A stretch of 64,000 bases of DNA from Lachnospiraceae bacterium (GCA_900766915.1 CAAFXE010000398.1:7499-71498), one strand, 5' to 3'; shown: positions 42,329 through 51,671, numbered from the stretch's first letter. Program-made: numbers and translations. The notes: a model not told the origin generated them from the letters alone.

Positions 42329-43172
42329 GATTTGTATAAGGGATCCCTATGTGTTGGTACACGGGGGAAAATATTATCTGTATGGAACCAGAAGTGAAAC
42401 AGCATTTGTTGCTCAGGCCTATGGCTTTGACGTATATGTGAGCGATGATTTGGAAAACTGGGAAGGCCCAATGGAAGTGTTCAAAAGACCGGAGAATTTT
42501 TGGAGTAAAAAGAGTTATTGGGCACCGGAAGTTTATTTTTACCGGGGAAAATTTTATATGTTTGCTACCTTTGCGAACATGAAGAGAGGACTTGGGACAG
42601 CAGTGCTGATTGCAGATAGTCCCACAGGACCGTTTCAATTGTGGTCGGACGGCTATGTGACGCCAAAAAATTCACGCTGTCTTGACGGAACCCTGTTTGT
42701 AGATGAGAATGGGACTCCCTATATGGTTTACTGCCATGAATGGAGGGAAATCCATGATGGAACCATTTGTGCGATCCGCTTATCAGAGGATTTAAAGGAA
42801 AGTGTAGGAGATCCGGTTGTTTTATTCTCCGCATCCATGGGAAAGCCTTATGTAAAGAAATATTTCTTCCGCAATTATGTGACAGACGGCCCGTTTTTAA
42901 TCCGTACGGAGGATGGAAAGCTTCATATGCTGTGGTCAACCAATGCAACCAGCGGATATGTTGAGGCGATGGCACATTCTGATAACAATGATATTATGGG
43001 AAAATGGATCCCGGATCAGGAACTTCTGTATGATCATGATGGCGGGCATGGGATGATCTTTCAGGATTTACAGGGACAGTACTATCTGGTACTTCATTAT
43101 CCGAATACCTTTGGTAAGGAGCACCCAACCTTTATACCGGTGAGGTATACTGATGGAAGCTGGAAACTTTAA
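42315..43172 (+). CDS. GH43-like glycosidase, single-domain
   Basis: A 285-residue five-bladed propeller enzyme. RDPYVLVHGGKYYLYGTRSE gives the base Asp; YWAPEVYFYRGKFYMF, CLDGTLFVDENGTPYMVYCH, and TDGPFLIRTEDGKLHMLWST are typical of GH43 subgroups acting on arabinosides or galactosides. HDGGHGMIF near the end supplies the conserved His. Start ATG 42315 after TGAGGTG, overlapping the GH78 gene by 14 bp, so the two are translationally coupled and probably work on the same oligosaccharide. Cytoplasmic. Confidence 0.85.
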   Translation: MKNHEICIRDPYVLVHGGKYYLYGTRSETAFVAQAYGFDVYVSDDLENWEGPMEVFKRPENFWSKKSYWAPEVYFYRGKFYMFATFANMKRGLGTAVLIADSPTGPFQLWSDGYVTPKNSRCLDGTLFVDENGTPYMVYCHEWREIHDGTICAIRLSEDLKESVGDPVVLFSASMGKPYVKKYFFRNYVTDGPFLIRTEDGKLHMLWSTNATSGYVEAMAHSDNNDIMGKWIPDQELLYDHDGGHGMIFQDLQGQYYLVLHYPNTFGKEHPTFIPVRYTDGSWKL

Positions 43173-43254
43173 AAGCTGTTTATCCAAATGTTTTTATGTG
43201 TAGATTTGCAAGCCATTATAGGCGGAATGAAAAGATTTATAACAAGTTACATAA

Positions 43255-43307
43255 TTACAAAAAAAGGCACATATTTACATTATTTTCTATATGTCAGGTG
43301 TTAGAAT
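43255..43307 (+). promoter_or_regulatory. Direct-repeat promoter, site C (symporter operon)
   Basis: TTAC at 43255 and 43275 (20 bp apart), -10 TAGAAT at 43302, 27 bp after the second box; ATG follows at 43353 after AAGGAGAG. Same geometry as sites A, B and D. Confidence 0.78.
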
Positions 43308-43352
43308 ACAATCATCAGGAACACATAAACAAATGAAAAGGAGAGAGAAAAA

Positions 43353-44765
43353 ATGTCAAAGAAACCATTAGGAAAAGACAAATTCGGCGTTCAGAAGGTA
43401 ATGCGGAAAGGCGACTATTTCGCAGATTCTTTAGGCCAGTTTGCACTCAACTCAATGTCAGGCCTTGTTGGACAGCTGACATACTTTTACACAGATAAAG
43501 TGGGAATGGCAGCAGGTGCGATTGCAACCGTGTTCTTTATCTGTAAGATCATCGATGCATTTACAGACGTGATCATGGGTAACATTGTTGATCATACAGC
43601 TCCCGGGAAAGAAAAATATAGACCATGGATCCTTAAGATGTCGATTCCGGCTGCAATCATTCTGGTCATGCTGTTTACGGTACCGGCAGGGTTCTCAAAT
43701 CCGGCAAAGATTGCTTACATGTTTATTACGAACGTACTGTTAACAGCAGTTGTATATACTGCAATCGCAGTTCCATATACAGCTCTCATGGTAGTACGTA
43801 CCAACAGTCAGGAAGAACGTGGTAACATGGGTATCTGGCGTGCCGCTGCAGGTTATGTATCCGGTATGATCATTGCAATCGCAATCATTCCGATCACCAA
43901 CATGCTTGGCGGGGATCAGGCAGCATGGATCAAATTCGGTATTGGATTTGCGCTGGTAGCTTTACTTGCACTTCTCCTTTGCTATAAAAGGGCAAAAGAA
44001 TGTGCCGTAGAAACAGGTGCAGAGGTTACTGCAGAAGTACAGGATGATGAAGAACCGGTTCCATTTAAGGAAGCACTTAAAAATTTGTTCCATAATAAAT
44101 ATTGGGTCATGATTCTTATTATGGGCGTTATGTCTAATGTCTCTTACGGTGTCAGCGGTGCATCCGGAACCTATTACTGTAAGCTCATTTATGGAAATGA
44201 TAACCTGGTAGGCATTCTTGGTGCGGTAGGTATGATTCCTACACTCTTAGGCTTCATTGCTGTTGGTCCTATGGTGAAAAAGCTTGGCGTTACAAAGACT
44301 TTAAAGGTTTCCTTCTTCCTTGGTATGGTATCAACTGCTGCCCGTATCTTTAACCCAACACACTTTTGGTTCAACACCATTATGGGCTGCTTTGCAACCT
44401 TTGCAAATATCCCAATGATGTGCCTGCTGGGTGTTATGACAGCTATGGCAATTGACTACAATGAGTACAAATATGGCAAGAGAATGGTTGGTACGAGCCA
44501 GGCAGCCAGTGGTTTCGGTGGAAAGATCGGTGCAGGTGTAGGTGCTTCTATTATTGGATGGTGCCTTGCCCTTGCAAGCTATGACGGATTAGCTACTGTT
44601 GTAACTCCGGCTGTAAGACAGGCTGTCTATACCTTTGGTATCTACATTCCATTAATTCTTTTCATTGTAATGTTTGTCATCACCTTACGTTTTGACCTTG
44701 AAGCAAGACTTCCCAAAATGAGAGAAGAAATGGAAGAAAAAAAGCAAATAAATAGGTATTTTTAG
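43353..44765 (+). CDS. GPH-family sugar:cation symporter
   Basis: A 470-residue transporter of the glycoside-pentoside-hexuronide family with about 12 TM helices. The N-terminal GDYFADSLGQFALNSMSGLV and the cytoplasmic DAFTDVIMGNIVDHT..KYRPWIL signature (the MelB-type cation/sugar loop) are present, and the second half repeats this layout (AIDYNEYKYGKRMVGTSQAA). It is the only sugar importer visible in the locus, so it probably brings rhamnosylated oligosaccharides or glycosides to the cytoplasmic GH78/GH3 enzymes. First gene of an operon with a GH3 and a GH78 gene. Confidence 0.9.
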   Translation: MSKKPLGKDKFGVQKVMRKGDYFADSLGQFALNSMSGLVGQLTYFYTDKVGMAAGAIATVFFICKIIDAFTDVIMGNIVDHTAPGKEKYRPWILKMSIPAAIILVMLFTVPAGFSNPAKIAYMFITNVLLTAVVYTAIAVPYTALMVVRTNSQEERGNMGIWRAAAGYVSGMIIAIAIIPITNMLGGDQAAWIKFGIGFALVALLALLLCYKRAKECAVETGAEVTAEVQDDEEPVPFKEALKNLFHNKYWVMILIMGVMSNVSYGVSGASGTYYCKLIYGNDNLVGILGAVGMIPTLLGFIAVGPMVKKLGVTKTLKVSFFLGMVSTAARIFNPTHFWFNTIMGCFATFANIPMMCLLGVMTAMAIDYNEYKYGKRMVGTSQAASGFGGKIGAGVGASIIGWCLALASYDGLATVVTPAVRQAVYTFGIYIPLILFIVMFVITLRFDLEARLPKMREEMEEKKQINRYF

Positions 44766-44769
44766 AACT

Positions 44770-44799
44770 GAAAAGGGATGGTGGGAACTATCCCTTTTC
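44770..44799 (+). other. Intercistronic hairpin between symporter and GH3 genes
   Basis: GAAAAGGGAT (44770-44779) and ATCCCTTTTC (44790-44799) form a perfect 10-bp stem with a 10-nt loop and no T-tract. It is more likely an mRNA processing or stability element than a terminator, allowing unequal expression of the symporter. Confidence 0.6.
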
Positions 44800-44819
44800 A
44801 CGATATAAGGAGAATAAAT

Positions 44820-47246
44820 ATGCGGCAGTATGAAATGGATCACCTGAATTTTGTAAACGAAAATGCAGCAGAATGTACGGTTTTATTAAAAGTCGACGGG
44901 AAGTTCCCATTGGAAAAACCGGGAAAGCTGGCAGCTTACGGTGCAGGCATGCGCTATACTATTAAAGGTGGAACCGGTTCCGGAGAAGTCAATACAAGGT
45001 TTTCTTATACGATCGAACAGGGACTTGAAAAAGCCGGATTCGAAATTACTACGAAAAAATGGTTAGATGAATATGACAAAGTCAGGGCAGCCGGCAAGAA
45101 AGCCTTTGCAAAACAGCTAAAACAGGAAGCAAAGAATGCCCATGAAAATATTTTTATGTATGCCATGGGTAAAAACATGAGCGAACCGGAACATGATCTT
45201 CCATTGGAAATTGGCGGAGATACTGCAATCTATGTGGTAAGCCGTATTTCCGGAGAAGGAAGTGACCGAAAAGTAGTCGAAGGGGAAGTAAAACTTGCAA
45301 AATCCGAGATCCGTGACATTTTAGAACTAAACAAACAATATGAGCGCTTTATGCTCATATTAAATGTTGGCGGTGTTATCGATTTAAGCCCGGTAAAAGA
45401 GGTAGGAAATATTTTAGTACTTTCCCAGCTCGGTGTCGATAACGGAAGAATCCTCGCAGATATTCTGACAGGAAAACAAAATCCATCCGGAAAACTGACT
45501 ACCACATGGTCAGCATGGGAAGATTACAGCAAAGAAGGAACCTTTGGAGAATGGGATGATACCAGATACAAAGAAGGTATTTATGTAGGATACCGCTACT
45601 TTGATACCTTTGGTAAAAAAGCCTTATTCCCGTTTGGATATGGTCTTTCCTATACAAATTTTGAATACAAAACGACAGAGGTTACAGCAAAAGCAGATGT
45701 AGTCACTGTGAAAGTAAATGTAAAAAATACAGGTGCTTATGCTGGTAAAGAGGTCATTCAGGTATATGTATCCAAGCCGGAAGGCAAGCTGGATCAACCG
45801 TATCAGGATCTGTCAGGGTTCACAAAAACCTCTCTCCTTGCTCCGGGAGCAGAAGAAGTGGTGGAAGTATCCTTCAAGCTTTCTGATTTTGCATCTTATG
45901 ATGAGGATAATGCAAGCTATGTATTAGAAGCAGGAGACTATCTGATCCGTGTAGGTAACAGCTCTGTTTCTACCAAAATTGAAGCTGTGGTAACTTTGGA
46001 TGAGAACGTTATTGTTTTGAAAACAAAGAACTGCCTCGGAACACCGGATTTTCAGGATATCAAATCAGGGAAATGTGTTAAAGGAGATATCCCGGCAGAT
46101 ACAGTTCGTATCACAGTTTGTGCAAAGGAAATCAAAGCAGAAACAGTAAGCTATGATGCTGCGTATGAAATCGACGGGCGTGTAAAAACTCTTTCCGATG
46201 AGGAATTGGCATATCTTCAGATTGGAGGCTTCAATCCCAATGGCGGTGCTTTAAGCATCATCGGAAATGCAGCAAGCCATGTAGCCGGAGCAGCCGGTGA
46301 GACGACCTCCGTGCTGGCAGAGAAAGGAATCAAACCTTTGATCATGGCAGACGGCCCTGCCGGAATTCGTGTTTGTAAAGCATATTATGAGGATGAAAAG
46401 GGTGCCCATGATGCGTCAGGAGGCGGATCTATGCCGGAAAGCATGCTGGAATTTGTGGGACCGATCGTAAAATTTATTGCATTAAAGGTTGCAGGACCTA
46501 AGAAACCACCAAAAGGTGCAGTTGTTAAGGAACATATGGCAACCATGATTCCAATCGGAACAGCCATTGCGCAGAGCTTTAACTATGGGCTGGCAAAAGC
46601 ATTTGGTGATCTGGTAGGCTCCGAAATGGAAATGATGGGCATCCATCTGTGGCTTGCACCGGCATTAAATATCCACAGAAGCATCCTTTGCGGTAGAAAT
46701 TTCGAGTATTATTCAGAAGATCCTTATGTTTCCGGTATGATGGCAGCTGCTATCACAGAAGGTGTACAGGCTCACAAAGGCTGCGGTGTAACCATCAAGC
46801 ATTATGCGGCAAACAATGCGGAAACAAACCGTTACTGCAACAACAGCCAGGTAAGCGAACGTGCCATGAGAGAAATTTATTTAAGAGGCTTTGGCATTTG
46901 TGTGAGAAAATCTGTTCCGTGTGCAGTAATGACAAGCTATAATCTGTTAAATGGAACCCATACTGCCGAACACAGAGGACTCATTGAGGATGTTCTTCGA
47001 AGTGAATTTGGTTTTGACGGAATTGTGATGACTGACTGGGTCATTGCGATGATGGAAAGTAAAAATTCCGCATACAGAAATTCTCTTTCCGATGAAGTTG
47101 CAAAAGCAGGCGGAGATGTCTTCATGCCGGGAAATAAAGGAGATTATGATCGTGTTGTTGCAGCCATGAAAGACGGAAGTCTGACCCGGGAACAGGTGGA
47201 GATCAATGCAACCAGAATCCTTCATATGATTGACAGACTTGCTTAG
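44820..47246 (+). CDS. GH3 glycosidase with circularly permuted domain order
   Basis: An 808-residue GH3 enzyme whose second domain comes first: the alpha/beta sandwich (PGKLAAYGAGMRYTIKGGTG at about 42; SQLGVDNGRILADILTGKQN) and fibronectin III-like domain (about 290-385) precede the TIM-barrel, whose start (MADGPAGIRVCKAYYED) is at about 510 and nucleophile Asp in IVMTDWVIAMM at about 738. KHYAANNAETNRY is the KH..N-type barrel motif. Permuted GH3 enzymes are known in Firmicutes and Ruminococcus. Start ATG 44820 after AAGGAG. No signal peptide. Domain order differs from the locus's other GH3 (35673), so they are not recent duplicates. Confidence 0.92.
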   Translation: MRQYEMDHLNFVNENAAECTVLLKVDGKFPLEKPGKLAAYGAGMRYTIKGGTGSGEVNTRFSYTIEQGLEKAGFEITTKKWLDEYDKVRAAGKKAFAKQLKQEAKNAHENIFMYAMGKNMSEPEHDLPLEIGGDTAIYVVSRISGEGSDRKVVEGEVKLAKSEIRDILELNKQYERFMLILNVGGVIDLSPVKEVGNILVLSQLGVDNGRILADILTGKQNPSGKLTTTWSAWEDYSKEGTFGEWDDTRYKEGIYVGYRYFDTFGKKALFPFGYGLSYTNFEYKTTEVTAKADVVTVKVNVKNTGAYAGKEVIQVYVSKPEGKLDQPYQDLSGFTKTSLLAPGAEEVVEVSFKLSDFASYDEDNASYVLEAGDYLIRVGNSSVSTKIEAVVTLDENVIVLKTKNCLGTPDFQDIKSGKCVKGDIPADTVRITVCAKEIKAETVSYDAAYEIDGRVKTLSDEELAYLQIGGFNPNGGALSIIGNAASHVAGAAGETTSVLAEKGIKPLIMADGPAGIRVCKAYYEDEKGAHDASGGGSMPESMLEFVGPIVKFIALKVAGPKKPPKGAVVKEHMATMIPIGTAIAQSFNYGLAKAFGDLVGSEMEMMGIHLWLAPALNIHRSILCGRNFEYYSEDPYVSGMMAAAITEGVQAHKGCGVTIKHYAANNAETNRYCNNSQVSERAMREIYLRGFGICVRKSVPCAVMTSYNLLNGTHTAEHRGLIEDVLRSEFGFDGIVMTDWVIAMMESKNSAYRNSLSDEVAKAGGDVFMPGNKGDYDRVVAAMKDGSLTREQVEINATRILHMIDRLA

Positions 47247-47259
47247 AAGGGAGAAACAA

Positions 47260-50001
47260 ATGAAGCTTAGAGATGTACGCATAGAATATCGTGAAAACCC
47301 CATTGGATTAGACGTGAAAAACCCCAGATTTTCCTGGAAGTTGGTTTCAGAACAGAAGGATACCATGCAGGCAGCATATCAGATTAAAGTAACTGATGAA
47401 GCCGGAAACAGTGTTTGGGATACACAGAAAGTAGATAGTGATTGTTCCATCCTCAATGAGTATGCAGGAACTGCATTAGAAGCCGAGACTGTATATAGAG
47501 CAGAAATCAAGGTTTGGGATAATCATGGGGAGGAAGCAGAAGAAGTAGTATTTTTTGAAACCGGACTTATGAATCCGGCGAAAATGGAGGCAAAATGGAT
47601 CACCCATGAGTTTCCTCAGGAAGAAAAGGCATGTCCCGTGTTCTTCCATGAATTTAATACCGAAAAGAAGGTCAAACGTGCCAGAATCTATGCAACTTCC
47701 CTCGGTTTATATGAGATTTCCCTTGATGGGGAAAGAGTGGGAGATGCCTACTTTACACCGGGATGGACAAGCTACCATCACAGAATCCAGTACCAGACCT
47801 ACGATGTGACAGAAATGCTGACAGCAGATAGCCACCGTATGGAGATCACTCTGTCAGATGGCTGGTATAAAGGACCTTTTGGATTTACTCTTCGCCCCAA
47901 TATCTATGGTGACCGGGTAGCAGCATTGGCAGAACTTCACTTGATCTATGAAGACGGAACAAAAGAAATCGTAAAAACAGATGAATCTTGGAAAGTAACC
48001 ACAGGAAGCATCAGAGAAAGCCAGATTTATTTTGGGGAAACCATTGATGCAAACATAAAGACAAATGATCAGGAAGCACATCCGGTTCGTATTTTGGAAC
48101 ATGGACAAGAGATGTTGGTTGCTCAGGAAAACGAACCCGTAAGAATCGTAGAAAAAAGAGCTGCCAAAGAACTGATTGTAACTCCGAAAAATGAATTGGT
48201 GCTTGATTTTGGTCAGAATATGTCCGGATTTGCCGAAATTCATTTCACGGGAACCAAGGGTCAGAAAATTGTGATTTCTCACGCAGAAGTATTAGATAGA
48301 GATGGAAACTTCTATTCAGAAACCTTAAGACAGGCAACTTCTATCGATACCTTTATCTGCAACGGAGAAAAACAGGTCTTCAGACCACACTTTACCTTCC
48401 ATGGATTCCGTTATGTCAAAGTAGAAGGAATCCCGGCAGAAGAAATCGTACTTAACGATTTTTATGCATGTACACTGCATTCCGATATGGAACCAACAGG
48501 TACCTTTACCTGTTCCGATGAGAGGGTTAATCAGCTCCAGAGCAATATCCGCTGGGGTATGAAGGGTAACTTCTTAGATATCCCTACGGACTGTCCTCAG
48601 AGAGATGAACGCCTTGGATGGACGGGAGATGCACAGGTATTTGCATCCACAGCTTCTTATCTTATGAATACAGCTTTGTTCTACAAAAAATGGCTCCGTG
48701 ATATGAAGGCAGAGCAGACAAAAGAGTTTGGAGTACCTCATGTAGTGCCCAATATTTTAGGAGATCAGGCTGGTGCAGCTGCATGGAGTGATGCAGCCAC
48801 AGTCATTCCATGGGTTGTGTATGAAACCTTTGGTGATAAACAGGTGCTGGAAGAACAGTTTGAGAGCATGAAGGGCTGGGTTGACTATATCACAGAGCAT
48901 TGCGACGACAATGGCCTCTGGCAGAGTGGATATCAGTATGGTGACTGGCTTGCACTGGATAAAGAGGAAAGTGCAGACCGCACCGGTGCAACAGATAAAT
49001 ATCTGGTAGCCAACGCTTACTATGCATATTCCTGCAGGATCGTGGCAGATGCAGCAAAAGTAATTGGAAAGAATGAGATTGCAGAGGAATATTCTGCCCT
49101 TTATGAAAGAATCGTGGAGCTGTTCAATGAAGAATACATTACCAGAACCGGACGTGTTGTCAGTGAAACCCAGACAGGATGTGTACTGGCATTACATTTT
49201 AACCTGGCAAAGGAGCAGTACCGTGAAAGGATTATGAAGTCTCTGGTGCAGAATATCGAAGCACATAAAAACCATCTTAGTACCGGCTTTGTTGGAACTC
49301 CTTATATTTGTCATACGCTGTCTGAAAATGGACAGCATGACCTTGCGGGAACCATCTTTTTACAGGAAGATTACCCATCCTGGCTTTATGCAGTGAAGAA
49401 AGGTGCCACAACTATTTGGGAGCGTTGGAATTCTATCATGCCGGACGGAACCTTTGATGAATCGGGTATGAACTCCTTAAATCACTATGCCTATGGCTCT
49501 GTCGGTTCCTGGATGTATCAGAAGATTGCAGGCATCAATCCGATGGAACCAGGATACAGGAAATTCTATGTACGTCCGATGTTTATCATGGGAATTACCA
49601 ACGCAAAGGCTACTTATGAAAGTGTTTATGGAACCATTGAAAGTGCATGGTGCTGTGAAAATGGCAAAATTACCGTGGATGTGACAGTGCCGGCAAATAC
49701 GACAGCAGATATTTATTTGCCTGAAAAAGAAGGCTGCATCCACGTAGGCTCCGGTCAGTACCACTATGAGTATGAAACCGGTACAAAACTGGAAAGACTG
49801 CGTTTCTCCTTAGATTCTACGCTGCAGCAGATTCTGGAAGAGCCACTGGCAGTAGAACTGTTTAACCAATATGTACCGGGGGCACTGGATGGTCCAATGA
49901 TCCAGTTTGCAATGCAGATGACATTGGCAGAAATGTCTGCGGTAGCACCGGATGCAAAACCGCTTTACGAAGCAATTGTCAATGCTTTAAATCAGCAGTA
50001 A
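47260..50001 (+). CDS. GH78 alpha-L-rhamnosidase (second of three)
   Basis: A 913-residue enzyme, the closest here to the family consensus: VRIEYRENPIGLDVKNPRFS at the N-terminus, GWYKGPFGF, DIPTDCPQRDERLGWTGDAQ (acid Glu), the general-base region GATTIWERWNS and LNHYAYGSVGSWMY. A helical C-terminal extension of about 60 residues (LDSTLQQILEEPLAVELFNQ to the end) is rich in Met and Ala, recalling the tail of the GH3 at 35673. ATG 47260 lies after AAGGGAG, 13 bp behind the permuted GH3. Cytoplasmic. Confidence 0.94.
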   Translation: MKLRDVRIEYRENPIGLDVKNPRFSWKLVSEQKDTMQAAYQIKVTDEAGNSVWDTQKVDSDCSILNEYAGTALEAETVYRAEIKVWDNHGEEAEEVVFFETGLMNPAKMEAKWITHEFPQEEKACPVFFHEFNTEKKVKRARIYATSLGLYEISLDGERVGDAYFTPGWTSYHHRIQYQTYDVTEMLTADSHRMEITLSDGWYKGPFGFTLRPNIYGDRVAALAELHLIYEDGTKEIVKTDESWKVTTGSIRESQIYFGETIDANIKTNDQEAHPVRILEHGQEMLVAQENEPVRIVEKRAAKELIVTPKNELVLDFGQNMSGFAEIHFTGTKGQKIVISHAEVLDRDGNFYSETLRQATSIDTFICNGEKQVFRPHFTFHGFRYVKVEGIPAEEIVLNDFYACTLHSDMEPTGTFTCSDERVNQLQSNIRWGMKGNFLDIPTDCPQRDERLGWTGDAQVFASTASYLMNTALFYKKWLRDMKAEQTKEFGVPHVVPNILGDQAGAAAWSDAATVIPWVVYETFGDKQVLEEQFESMKGWVDYITEHCDDNGLWQSGYQYGDWLALDKEESADRTGATDKYLVANAYYAYSCRIVADAAKVIGKNEIAEEYSALYERIVELFNEEYITRTGRVVSETQTGCVLALHFNLAKEQYRERIMKSLVQNIEAHKNHLSTGFVGTPYICHTLSENGQHDLAGTIFLQEDYPSWLYAVKKGATTIWERWNSIMPDGTFDESGMNSLNHYAYGSVGSWMYQKIAGINPMEPGYRKFYVRPMFIMGITNAKATYESVYGTIESAWCCENGKITVDVTVPANTTADIYLPEKEGCIHVGSGQYHYEYETGTKLERLRFSLDSTLQQILEEPLAVELFNQYVPGALDGPMIQFAMQMTLAEMSAVAPDAKPLYEAIVNALNQQ

Positions 50002-50039
50002 TGGTTCAGCCCTTCCTTTTTTCATAACATATATAAGAG

Positions 50040-50075
50040 ATCCCCGGGATGTCAATACGGCAGCCCGGGGATTTC
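50040..50075. terminator. Terminator between convergent GH78 and AraC genes
   Basis: ATCCCCGGG (50040-50048) and CCCGGGGAT (50064-50072) form a strong stem followed by TTT; on the minus strand it is preceded by AAAT, so it may serve both genes. Confidence 0.75.
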
Positions 50076-50090
50076 GCACATTGTACCGGA

Positions 50091-51284
50091 TTAAGATTTT
50101 TTTGCGGAACGTTTGCGGTATTCATAAGGTGTCATTTTATATTTTTTCTTAAATACATTCTGAAAATAAGACTGGGAAGAGAAACAAAGGTATTCACTGA
50201 TCTCGCTGATGGATTTATCGGAAAATGCCAGAAGGCTTTTGCCCTCCTCCAGTTTTTTTCGCATAATGAAGTCGCTTAAGTTAAACCCAAGCTCTGCTTT
50301 GAACTTACGGGAGATGTAAGAACGGCTCTTGCCCACAGCTTTTGCTACGTCTTCCACAGTAATGGGCTGGTTGGTATGGGTGGAGATATACTGGATACTT
50401 GCATAGATATCGCTGGACATACCGGCAGGTATCTTGCAGGCGGCAACCCGTTCCGTGAAATCAAATAATGCGGAAGCATTTAAGTTTTGGATCGTTTCAA
50501 TGGAGAGTGCTTTTTCCGATTCCTGGATGTATATATCACTTAATTGATAAGCAGTTTCAATATCCAGTCCGCCGGCAATGCTGTGTCTGGTAAGTAAAGT
50601 GATGGAGGCAATAAAGATATTCTTTTGCTGTCTTAGGGAATTCTCACCAATGGTTCCTGCTGAGAGTAAGTAGCTTTGCTTCATTAGTTGTTGAATTGCT
50701 GTAACATTTCCATCCTCCACATATTGATAAAGTTGTTGTTCAAAATGATAGGTATTATGAAAGGAGGAGGATTCCTTTGCTTCATACATATTAGAGGAGT
50801 GCTTTTTATTGATATTTTGCGGTTGATCCATTGCTTTTTGAAGAAAAAATGTATGTGGATCCGTTAATACTCCGTTAATTTCCTTGTGAAGCAGGGCCAG
50901 CAGATGAAGGAACTGCTCGTAGGAAAACAGAGGAATTGCCTGAAAAAAATTCCATACCTGATCCTTGTATTGAAGGGAGATGGAGGATTCGGTTAAAATT
51001 CTTGTCAGTGCATGCGGATCCGGACGGACACTAGTCACAGGTCCGATCACGACAGCTTCCTTGCTTGTTTTGTTTTGCACGATTCCATAGTATAAAAACT
51101 CCCCGGAGGCAAGATAGTATAGCTCCTGTTCCTGCTGAAACAGTTCTTTTAAAAATACATCTGTCAGATCCCAGGAAAAATCCATGGTTGGAAATGTTTT
51201 GATACATTCTCCATTCTTAAAATAATGCATGGGAAGAAAGGTGCTGTTATAGAAAAGCTCTAAATATTTGATTCTCTGCTCCAT
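50091..51284 (-). CDS. AraC-family transcriptional activator of the glycan locus
   Basis: A 397-residue regulator. The C-terminal about 105 residues are a double HTH: PITVEDVAKAVGKSRSYISR (first) and SISEISEYLCFSSQSYFQNV followed by FKKKYKMTPYEYRKR (second, with the AraC signature). The first about 290 residues form an effector-sensing region (LEQRIKYLELFYNSTFLPMH region) without a recognised cupin motif, similar in layout to other Lachnospiraceae glycan regulators. It lies divergent from the third GH78 gene, whose promoter carries the shared direct repeat. Two HTHs contacting TTAC boxes 20 bp apart, next to the -35, would suit a class II AraC activator. Confidence 0.9.
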   Translation of the reverse strand: MEQRIKYLELFYNSTFLPMHYFKNGECIKTFPTMDFSWDLTDVFLKELFQQEQELYYLASGEFLYYGIVQNKTSKEAVVIGPVTSVRPDPHALTRILTESSISLQYKDQVWNFFQAIPLFSYEQFLHLLALLHKEINGVLTDPHTFFLQKAMDQPQNINKKHSSNMYEAKESSSFHNTYHFEQQLYQYVEDGNVTAIQQLMKQSYLLSAGTIGENSLRQQKNIFIASITLLTRHSIAGGLDIETAYQLSDIYIQESEKALSIETIQNLNASALFDFTERVAACKIPAGMSSDIYASIQYISTHTNQPITVEDVAKAVGKSRSYISRKFKAELGFNLSDFIMRKKLEEGKSLLAFSDKSISEISEYLCFSSQSYFQNVFKKKYKMTPYEYRKRSAKKS

Positions 51285-51401
51285 AAAACCCTCAAGATGA
51301 TTGTATTAATGATTTTATTATGTTAATGGGCGATAGAGGAACTATTGTCAGGAAGTCAGTAGATGAAATATTAAAATAAATTATCATTCCGAATAACAAA
51401 A

Positions 51402-51454
51402 TTACAAAAAATGACGTAAATTTACAATAATTTCTCTGATTTTGTTTCTATAAT
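51402..51454 (+). promoter_or_regulatory. Direct-repeat promoter, site D (third GH78 gene)
   Basis: TTAC at 51402 and 51422 (20 bp apart), perfect TATAAT at 51449, 27 bp after the second box. It lies in the divergent region upstream of the AraC gene, which starts 118 bp away. Confidence 0.8.
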
Positions 51455-51507
51455 ATAAAACATTTAGAAAAACTGCAACAGTAAATTTTATGGAAAAGGA
51501 GAATTCT

Positions 51508-51591
51508 ATGAATCAAAGTGGGGCTGCACAGCAGATGATTGCAGGTCTGCGACAGTCTGTAGGTGCACCGGCAGCCAATGCAGGTTATTAA
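51508..51591 (+). CDS. 27-residue upstream ORF in the GH78 leader
   Basis: ATG at 51508 follows AAAAGGAGAA at ideal spacing and encodes MNQSGAAQQMIAGLRQSVGA then PAANAGY and a stop. The distance from the -10 (59 bp) equals that of the first gene in operon A, so it sits where the first cistron should start. It may be a leader peptide affecting GH78 translation, or the stub of a deleted gene. No family is recognised. Confidence 0.5.
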   Translation: MNQSGAAQQMIAGLRQSVGAPAANAGY

Positions 51592-51671
51592 TACCGGATA
51601 TCAGTGAAGTGAGTGAAATTTGCCGGGAATGGCAGGATGAGCCAGAAAAGTTAGATCAGAAAGGAAATCTC

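Noticed and set aside
51609..51671. Earlier start of the third GH78 gene
   Set aside because: The extra residues (SEICREWQDEPEKLD) do not match GH78 N-termini and no ribosome binding site precedes them; AAAGGAAA precedes ATG 51672.
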